Assembly: GCA_025201865.1 (NCBI GenBank)
Contig: MU603126.1
Span: 1 to 13,631 of the forward strand
Origin: Ramicandelaber brevisporus
Taxonomy: Eukaryota; Kickxellomycota; Ramicandelaberales; Ramicandelaberaceae
DNA length: 13,631 bases
Direction: 5' to 3'
The translations under genes and the position numbers were made by a program. The notes below the pieces were generated by a model. That model had not been told where the DNA came from and ran no database searches. It worked only from the letters and a program-made list of their open reading frames with translations. Below, piece after piece: positions 8,342 to 13,631 of this stretch. Each line of letters begins with the position of its first letter. The stretch's first letter is position 1.

Positions 8342-8549
8342 GTAAGTACGAGAGAAAACATCGAGGATCTGAGTGAACTGAAACCTGGCAACTATTAGAG
8401 GTTGATTGAGCTATTTCACGGATTCTGGATACATGTTTGAGTGCAGAGACATGTAACGAGTGGATGACTGTTGTTGACAGTGAATGCGTTTGCTGATGAA
8501 CCGATTTGAGTCGATTTTATTCGTGTTTGTTTTGTTTTGATTCCCACAG
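8342..8549 (+). other. Candidate 5'-leader intron of the zinc-finger gene
   Basis: A consensus GTAAGT donor at 8342 pairs with a T-rich tract and a CCCACAG acceptor ending at 8549. A CTGAT branch-like element lies about 60 bp before the acceptor. The 208-bp intron would be wholly in the 5' untranslated region and does not alter the protein. Confidence 0.45.
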
Positions 8550-8615
8550 AAACGAGGTGACTGGTTTGTTCTCTGCTCTCAACTACTCGACTGAAGATTG
8601 ACCACTACCAACCAA

Positions 8616-8685
8616 CAACAACAACAACAGCAACACCAGAACAGAACAGAACAGAACAGCAGATCTACCCAGCAGCCAGCCAGCC
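8616..8685 (+). repeat. CAA/AGAAC/CAGC simple repeats in the zinc-finger gene leader
   Basis: A CAA run (about 8616-8632) is followed by four AGAAC units (8638-8657) and CAGC units just before the ATG at 8686. The leader is nearly free of G-U pairing potential and of upstream ATGs, as in efficiently scanned leaders. Confidence 0.75.
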
Positions 8686-11676
8686 ATGTCGACCGTGAAG
8701 ATCAAGACGGAGCCAACAACAACAGTAGCAGCAGTCGACGTGCAAGTCAAACTCGAACAGCACACTTCAGACATTGACACCAAACTCGAGCCTGACTCAG
8801 AAGCTGACAACGAAGAAGAGTACATCAAATCCGAGAATGACAACGATGACAGCGATGATGAAGACACCGACCAGGATCAGTTCACAATAATTCCCAGGAA
8901 TCAGCAACGCGTCATCTGCGAATATCCTGGATGTGGTCGTAGTATCAATTCAGCCGGCGATCTGAGAAAACATCAACGTGAGCACAAACTCCATGTAGAA
9001 CTCAATATATATGGAAAGACTTACACTCTGATTCGGCAGTCGTTAGATGATCGATGGCCATGTCCTATCCCGGATTGTGAAATGACATATAAATCAATAT
9101 CGAATATATGTGCTCACATGCGAAAAGTTCATAGGGAGACTATGGGACAACAGCAGCAGCAACAACAACAACAACAACAACAACAGCCTCTAGAAACACA
9201 GACTCAGAACACACTATATTTCCTTGACGTGGATGACTTTTATGTGAATGGTACTAGATGTGGTTATCATAATGCGACTGGAGTGTTCGTTTGTCACGAA
9301 TGCAAGTTGGTGCCAGAATGCCTGCTGACTCATTTGCAGCAGAAACATGGATTTGATGAGAAGTCGATTGACGGCTCTGATTTGCCAGAAAGTGCAGTAA
9401 ACGCAAATGCCGATCCCAATATTAATCAGCACATCGGCAACTCATATTTGGCATCAGCAATTCGTCAGCCATATCAGCTGCAGCAGCATCAGGATATTGT
9501 TCAAGGTTGGTTGTGTGTTACATCAGACTGTGGTTATTGTGGGTATGCAACTTATGGAAGGAGCAATCACAAGAATAAGGTGCATCAAGGCGAGCAAATA
9601 TTGACAGTCCCGACATTGGTGTTGCGCCTTGTGTATGCCAAGCCAAAAGCCAGTTATTTTCTTATTACTTGTATTGACCAAGCAAGCGGCGCTGGCACAG
9701 TCAGTAGTAACAGACTGAAACGCCACAGACTTGGCTATTGTCGCAGTGGATTGAGCATTCAAAATGAGAACGAAGATGATACGGATCAGAGCGACACTAC
9801 AGATGTATCCAATCAGAAGAAACAATGGAAGTGTGAATACCCAAATTGCGAGCGTACCTTCAAGTCAGCTACTAAACTTTACGCACATCGGCGTGAGCAC
9901 AGACTTGTAGTTGAGACCAATTTCAATGGTAAGACCTTCACTCTTAGCCGTCAGTCTGCAGATGATCGATGGCCATGTCCAGTTCCAGATTGTGAAATGG
10001 CATACAAAACAATTGAAACTACTCGTGCTCATATTCGAGACGCTCACAGCACATCGATAGCGCAAAAACGTGCCAAGATTGAAGATGGAGATGATCAACA
10101 GCAACACCAAATTATCAAGAAGAAACAACGCATCATTAATTATTTAAATGTGGATGATTTCTATGTTTGTGGTGTTAAATATGGCTATCATCCTACAGCT
10201 GAACTATTCATTTGTTACGAATGCCAATCAGTTCCGGAATGCCTTCTAACTCATTTGCAACAGAAACATGAATATGACGGGAAATCGATTGATAATGCGT
10301 TTCTACCAGAGAGTGCGAGGAGTAGTGGAAGTGATCCCAATGGAAACCAATACACCAGCAACTCTCATCTTGCAACCACGATTCGCAATCCATATCAGCA
10401 GCAGCATCCAGATATTGTCCAAGGTTGGTTGTGTGTTGCACCTAATTGTAGTTGGTGTGGCTCTAATAGTACGTCTAGATATAGACATCAGTGCATGGAG
10501 CACGGAGGCGAACAAGTAATAATCGTTCCTGCTCTTGTACTGCGCCTTGCGTATGCCAAATCGAGCTCTTCGTACTTTCCCATTACTCGCATTGATCGAG
10601 CAAGCGGCGCTGTCGCCGCCAGCAATAACAGAGTGGGTCAGCACAATCTCAATTACAGCCACAGTGGATTGAACACTTGGGACGAGAATGGAGATGATAC
10701 CAGCCAGAATGAGACCACATATACACCCAATCCGAAGCAACAATGGAAGTGTGAATATCCTAATTGTGGACAACTGTTCAATTCATCTCAACAGTTTTAC
10801 ATACATCGACGCGAGCACAATCATGAAATTATGATTAATGTGCATGGCAACACTTTTACCCTCACTCGTCAATCTTCAAATGATCGATGGGTATGTCCAT
10901 TTCCAGACTGTGAATCAGCATATATAACGATTAGTGGTACTCGTGTGCATATTAAAAAGGCTCATAGTATACTAGTGAAACGAAAACGTGTTAAAAGTGA
11001 AGACGACAATAATCAACAGCAGCAGCAGCAGCAACAGCAGCAACAGCAACATCAAATTATCAAGAAGAGACAAAAAACTATTCAATATTTAAATGTGGGT
11101 GATTTCTACGTTGGTGGAGTTAAATATGGCTATCATACTACAACTGGATTGTTCATCTGTTACGAATGTAAGTTGGTACCAGAATGTCTACTTACGCACT
11201 TACAACAGAAACATGGATATGATGAGAAGTCAATTGATAATGAGTTTCTACCGGAGAGTGCTAGGGTTAGTGGAAGTGATCCTAATGTCAATCAGCACGC
11301 TAGCAATCCACATCTCGCAGCAGCAATTCGTGAACCAAATCGACAGCATCATCAGGATATTGTTCATGGTTGGATGTGTGTTATATCCGATTGTGGTTAT
11401 TGTAGTTCCACGAAAGAGTCTAGATATCAGCACCACCGCATGGAGCATAGAGGCAAACAACAATCGACTGTTCCTGCTCTTGCGTTGCGATTACTTTTTG
11501 CAAAAATACAAACTTCAAGTTTTCTCATTACTCGACTGGACACAGTCACCAGCAACAACAGTGTCAACCCAGATAAATCGACGAGTCAGTATGATAGCGA
11601 GTGTGATGATGAAGAGGATGATGGCGATGAATTAGTGCTGAGTGATTATGGTAGTGAGGATGATGATATCCATTAG
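8686..11676 (+). CDS. Zinc-finger protein with three tandem [2 x C2H2 + OrsD/DUF3505-like] modules
   Basis: The protein has 996 residues and no signal peptide or membrane segment. Residues 1-75 are acidic, with SUMO-consensus motifs (IKTE, VKLE, IKSE). Three copies of a module of about 305 residues start near residues 76, 381 and 687. Each holds a C-x4-C-x12-H-x3-H finger (CEYPxC...HxREH), a C-x4-C-x12-H-x4-H finger (CPxPDC...HxxxxH), a linker with Gln or basic residues, a C-x2-C-x9-H-x4-H finger (PECLLTHLQQKH), and a later GW-C-x4-C-x2-C...H-x4-H finger followed by a VPxLxLRLxxAK and YF-type segment. The last two fingers and their spacing resemble the fungal OrsD family (PF12013), which is uncharacterised but predicted to hold two C2H2-like sites. 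All zinc ligands are intact in all copies. A KRKRVK stretch (766-771) is a likely nuclear signal. The C-terminus is acidic. DNA or RNA binding is inferred; the target is unknown. Confidence 0.85.
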   Translation: MSTVKIKTEPTTTVAAVDVQVKLEQHTSDIDTKLEPDSEADNEEEYIKSENDNDDSDDEDTDQDQFTIIPRNQQRVICEYPGCGRSINSAGDLRKHQREHKLHVELNIYGKTYTLIRQSLDDRWPCPIPDCEMTYKSISNICAHMRKVHRETMGQQQQQQQQQQQQQPLETQTQNTLYFLDVDDFYVNGTRCGYHNATGVFVCHECKLVPECLLTHLQQKHGFDEKSIDGSDLPESAVNANADPNINQHIGNSYLASAIRQPYQLQQHQDIVQGWLCVTSDCGYCGYATYGRSNHKNKVHQGEQILTVPTLVLRLVYAKPKASYFLITCIDQASGAGTVSSNRLKRHRLGYCRSGLSIQNENEDDTDQSDTTDVSNQKKQWKCEYPNCERTFKSATKLYAHRREHRLVVETNFNGKTFTLSRQSADDRWPCPVPDCEMAYKTIETTRAHIRDAHSTSIAQKRAKIEDGDDQQQHQIIKKKQRIINYLNVDDFYVCGVKYGYHPTAELFICYECQSVPECLLTHLQQKHEYDGKSIDNAFLPESARSSGSDPNGNQYTSNSHLATTIRNPYQQQHPDIVQGWLCVAPNCSWCGSNSTSRYRHQCMEHGGEQVIIVPALVLRLAYAKSSSSYFPITRIDRASGAVAASNNRVGQHNLNYSHSGLNTWDENGDDTSQNETTYTPNPKQQWKCEYPNCGQLFNSSQQFYIHRREHNHEIMINVHGNTFTLTRQSSNDRWVCPFPDCESAYITISGTRVHIKKAHSILVKRKRVKSEDDNNQQQQQQQQQQQQHQIIKKRQKTIQYLNVGDFYVGGVKYGYHTTTGLFICYECKLVPECLLTHLQQKHGYDEKSIDNEFLPESARVSGSDPNVNQHASNPHLAAAIREPNRQHHQDIVHGWMCVISDCGYCSSTKESRYQHHRMEHRGKQQSTVPALALRLLFAKIQTSSFLITRLDTVTSNNSVNPDKSTSQYDSECDDEEDDGDELVLSDYGSEDDDIH
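8911..9825 (+). repeat. Zinc-finger module copy 1
   Basis: Starts at the VICEYP finger. It carries 13 Gln (9148-9186) between the C2H2 pair and the OrsD-like part. It is the most divergent copy in the finger region: Ile replaces the usual core aromatic in the first finger, and RCGYH replaces KYGYH. Confidence 0.85.
9826..10743 (+). repeat. Zinc-finger module copy 2
   Basis: Starts at the WKCEYP finger, 915 bp after copy 1. The Gln linker is short (three Gln) and followed by IIKKKQR. It shares GVKYGYH, LFICYEC and LPESAR.SGSDPN with copy 3, but shares the RASGA...SNNR...HSGL-type tail with copy 1. Confidence 0.85.
10744..11562 (+). repeat. Zinc-finger module copy 3
   Basis: Starts at the WKCEYP finger, 918 bp after copy 2. 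The linker holds KRKRVKSEDD and 12 Gln (11014-11049), then IIKKRQK. The tail is shortened after the FLITRLD segment and runs into an acidic C-terminus. Confidence 0.85.
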
Positions 11677-11984
11677 CCGGAAGCAGCAACAATATTAGTA
11701 AATCCCCAAATTTAACAAGTTAAAATATTTAATATGTCAGTACCTAATATCCATGACCTGAATAACTCCTAGTTTGTTATTATCAATTATTTGTGACTTA
11801 AAGAAATGAAAAAGAGTAATGCTATAATCCTCGAGCCTAGCTGCGGAAGCATCTGCTCAGTGCGATGCCGTCTCTCTACTCGATGCTTCTGAATTTGTCT
11901 GTTTGCTGCTTCTGTTTCTTTCTCTCCTTCTCCAAACTCAGCTTGCAAACCAAACCTCGAGATCGCAGCAAGTTCCTGTACAAG
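11677..11984 (+). promoter_or_regulatory. Intergenic region upstream of the F-box gene
   Basis: About 190 bp of AT-rich DNA follow the zinc-finger stop, with no AATAAA seen. TATAAT at 11823-11828 could act as a TATA-like element. A pyrimidine-rich tract (about 11896-11935) ends in CAG at 11939-11941 and looks like a transcript start region or a 3' splice site, but I found no good donor upstream. An in-frame ATG at 11865 lies in this region. Confidence 0.4.
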
Positions 11985-13508
11985 ATGACTAACATCCCGC
12001 TCAAACGTCGCCACAGCGCTGTATTTGACTCTTCACCACTGTTCCGGCTACCACTTGAGCTGCTCGAAGAGATCTCGTACTATTTCACTCGTGCTGAAGC
12101 TGTTCAGGTTTTGAGGGTCAACAGCACACTCCATGAGGTATTTGCCAATCGTATCTGGCGTCATATCACTATCACCGATCAGACAGTTTGGGAGGCGCCT
12201 GCCAGTGCATGGACTCGATATGGATATTTGGTACGCAGTCTCGTTATTCCTGATGAGCTTCCTCCCAATACCTGTATGCCAAATCTGCCCAAATTGTTGA
12301 AACTGGAAGTCTTCCTCGGTGGGCTTAGTCACAGCATATTTGAGTACGAGATGCCACTTCTTCAGCAGCTTGATGTCAAGTGCTCTCCAAAGTCAACTGA
12401 TTATCAAAGTGATGGCACGATGGCTGCTGCAAAATGGATCGATGAAGCTGAAAGCCGCAATCAGAATGTGAGCGTCAATTGGAGTTTGCGAGCTAACTGC
12501 CCACATAATTTGGACTGGCTTGGCGATATGTTAGACACTGTAACGAGACCAGAGCAGCATTCTGTAACTCTCGTAGCATTTGATAACCTGGTGCAACTCA
12601 GTGACAATAATACAGCAAAACTGGCAGTCATGTTGGTCAATTTTAGTTACGATGGAAGGCTCAGTATTATTGAGGGCTCAGTATCATCGGCTTACAATAG
12701 CTTCCTCACCAATTCCAAACACGTTTTTACCAAATTAAAGCATCTTAGTATTGAGTTGACATATGACGATGGCATTGACGGTGATAAGATTCCAAAACTC
12801 AGAGACACTCAGTTTCCAGCCATCGAGTCAGTTGAAATCAGAGAAGTTCGCGATTCGTATGTATACCGGTGTGGCTTGAAACTTGACGGCGATTTTAGTA
12901 CTGTTACAAAGATGCAGTTGACTGACTGTGACAATGCAATCTGGAGCATTGTTACTCATGGATGTTTTCCTGGAGTTCGAGATCTTACCATATGTAGATC
13001 AATATTGACTCTTAATCCACTAATGTTGGCGCGACAGTTTCCTGATTTAGACCATCTAGCAATCATTGATGACTGTGAAATAGACCTTTCTTATAACGGC
13101 TCAATCCAGTCTACAAAGACTGTGCAACTTCAATATCTTGAAGAGTTTGAAATGGACTTTGCAGACAGAAGTAACTTTGAAATCCGGGCAGATACACTCC
13201 AGTTCATCTTTTATCATGCTCCTAATTTGCATAGTGTCAAGTTTCACGCTGGTTGGTTTGCATGCTCGGTATTAGATGAGTTTGTCGAGAATGGTGTGAT
13301 GAACACATCGGTGCGGCATCTTTCGATGAGGTTTTATGACGATTTTACTCAAGAGGATGAGCTTGACACTTTTATTGAGCTCTTGCCGAATCTGGAGACA
13401 TTAGAGCTAAGTCAAGATCCGTGTGTCGATCAAGACTTGGTAAGCCATTTATGCAAACGGCATCCACATATTGATATTAAAGCAGTGACGGTCAATAAAT
13501 TATGGTGA
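11985..13508 (+). CDS. F-box protein with leucine-rich C-terminal region
   Basis: From the ATG at 11985 the protein is 507 residues. Residues 20-63 match an F-box: LPLELLEEI, then VLRVNSTLHEVFANRIWRHI, the usual LPxEL...W pattern that binds Skp1 in SCF ubiquitin ligases. The rest has irregular leucine-rich-like segments, such as LPKLLKLEVFLGG and LPNLETLELS near the end, which would serve as the substrate-recognition part. Substrate unknown. I prefer the start at 11985 because it has A at -3 and gives an ordinary F-box N-terminus (MTNIPLKRRHS). The alternative ATG at 11865 adds 40 residues with a Cys/Phe/Leu-rich hydrophobic run read from a pyrimidine tract, unlikely in a cytosolic or nuclear F-box protein. 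No intron is needed within the body of the gene. Confidence 0.82.
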   Translation: MTNIPLKRRHSAVFDSSPLFRLPLELLEEISYYFTRAEAVQVLRVNSTLHEVFANRIWRHITITDQTVWEAPASAWTRYGYLVRSLVIPDELPPNTCMPNLPKLLKLEVFLGGLSHSIFEYEMPLLQQLDVKCSPKSTDYQSDGTMAAAKWIDEAESRNQNVSVNWSLRANCPHNLDWLGDMLDTVTRPEQHSVTLVAFDNLVQLSDNNTAKLAVMLVNFSYDGRLSIIEGSVSSAYNSFLTNSKHVFTKLKHLSIELTYDDGIDGDKIPKLRDTQFPAIESVEIREVRDSYVYRCGLKLDGDFSTVTKMQLTDCDNAIWSIVTHGCFPGVRDLTICRSILTLNPLMLARQFPDLDHLAIIDDCEIDLSYNGSIQSTKTVQLQYLEEFEMDFADRSNFEIRADTLQFIFYHAPNLHSVKFHAGWFACSVLDEFVENGVMNTSVRHLSMRFYDDFTQEDELDTFIELLPNLETLELSQDPCVDQDLVSHLCKRHPHIDIKAVTVNKLW

Positions 13509-13631
13509 TAGCGATGTATGACTCAATGTCTTTTTTAATCAACCACAAATTACTTATCTCCAGTAAAAGGAAAGGAGTTTAACGATTGATGCACTTACTA
13601 GGAGAGCTACCAAACTGTCAGGATTTTTTTC
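13509..13631. other. Downstream of the F-box gene
   Basis: This holds 123 bp of AT-rich DNA after the TGA. No polyadenylation signal, RNA gene or reading frame is evident before the window ends. Confidence 0.5.

Larger units (their letters stand above)
8099..8685. promoter_or_regulatory. Divergent promoter/leader region between SNF5 and the zinc-finger gene
   Basis: About 590 bp separate the two divergent genes. It holds an (AG)9 run at 8131-8148 and a second GA run at 8156-8164. These are CT-rich on the SNF5 strand, just upstream of its candidate leader intron. TTTAAAGG occurs near 8231. A candidate leader intron for the zinc-finger gene lies at 8342-8549, and simple repeats fill the last 80 bp before its ATG. 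I see no long reading frame of its own and no clear TATA box. Confidence 0.6.

Noticed and set aside
8583-8867. Minus-strand Ser/Leu-rich frame of 94 codons at the zinc-finger gene start
   Set aside because: It is the complement of CAA/CAGC repeats and acidic codons of the real gene, with no independent support.
8911-11562. Mobile element or CRISPR-like explanation for the 915-bp repeats
   Set aside because: The repeats are in-frame protein modules with conserved zinc ligands. There are no terminal inverted repeats, transposase motifs or short direct repeats with spacers.
11093-11635. A 180-codon plus-strand frame inside the zinc-finger gene
   Set aside because: It is a shifted frame within module 3; similar shadows occur at the same place in the other modules, as expected from the repeat.

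Overview
This window looks like nuclear DNA of a fungus, most likely an early-diverging filamentous lineage. The placement is inference and is not tight. The reasons are a polyglutamine-rich SNF5-type SWI/SNF subunit, a zinc-finger protein whose repeated module resembles the fungal OrsD/DUF3505 family, an F-box protein with a leucine-rich tail, almost intron-free long reading frames, and candidate splice sites of the fungal GTATG/GTAAGT type. No rRNA, tRNA, CRISPR array, transposase or prokaryotic operon signal was seen.

Layout. (1) Positions 1-2340, plus strand: the 3' part of a large low-complexity, coiled-coil protein whose reading frame is already open at base 1. It may use a short extra 3' exon at 2449-2505. 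(2) About 2506-2606: a short spacer where this gene converges with the next. (3) 2607-7958, minus strand: a very large SNF5 homologue. An in-frame ATG at 8096 adds a hydrophobic leader that is better explained as an intron. (4) 7959-8685: a divergent promoter/leader region of about 0.6-0.7 kb with a GA microsatellite, a second candidate leader intron and a CAA-rich leader. (5) 8686-11676, plus strand: a zinc-finger protein made of three tandem copies of a module of about 305 residues. (6) 11677-11984: intergenic/leader DNA. (7) 11985-13508, plus strand: an F-box protein, possibly starting at 11865. (8) 13509-13631: a tail in which I see nothing.

The four genes do not form an obvious pathway. 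Two are nuclear: the SWI/SNF subunit and the zinc-finger protein, which are divergently transcribed and share an upstream region. One probably acts in ubiquitin ligase targeting. One may be a membrane-associated coiled-coil (golgin-like) protein.

The strongest points for a second look are: the second SNF5 repeat split by an in-frame insertion of about 185 residues; the triplicated two-C2H2-plus-OrsD-like module, under visible purifying selection; and candidate splice sites at gene ends that would change the N- or C-termini of the proteins.
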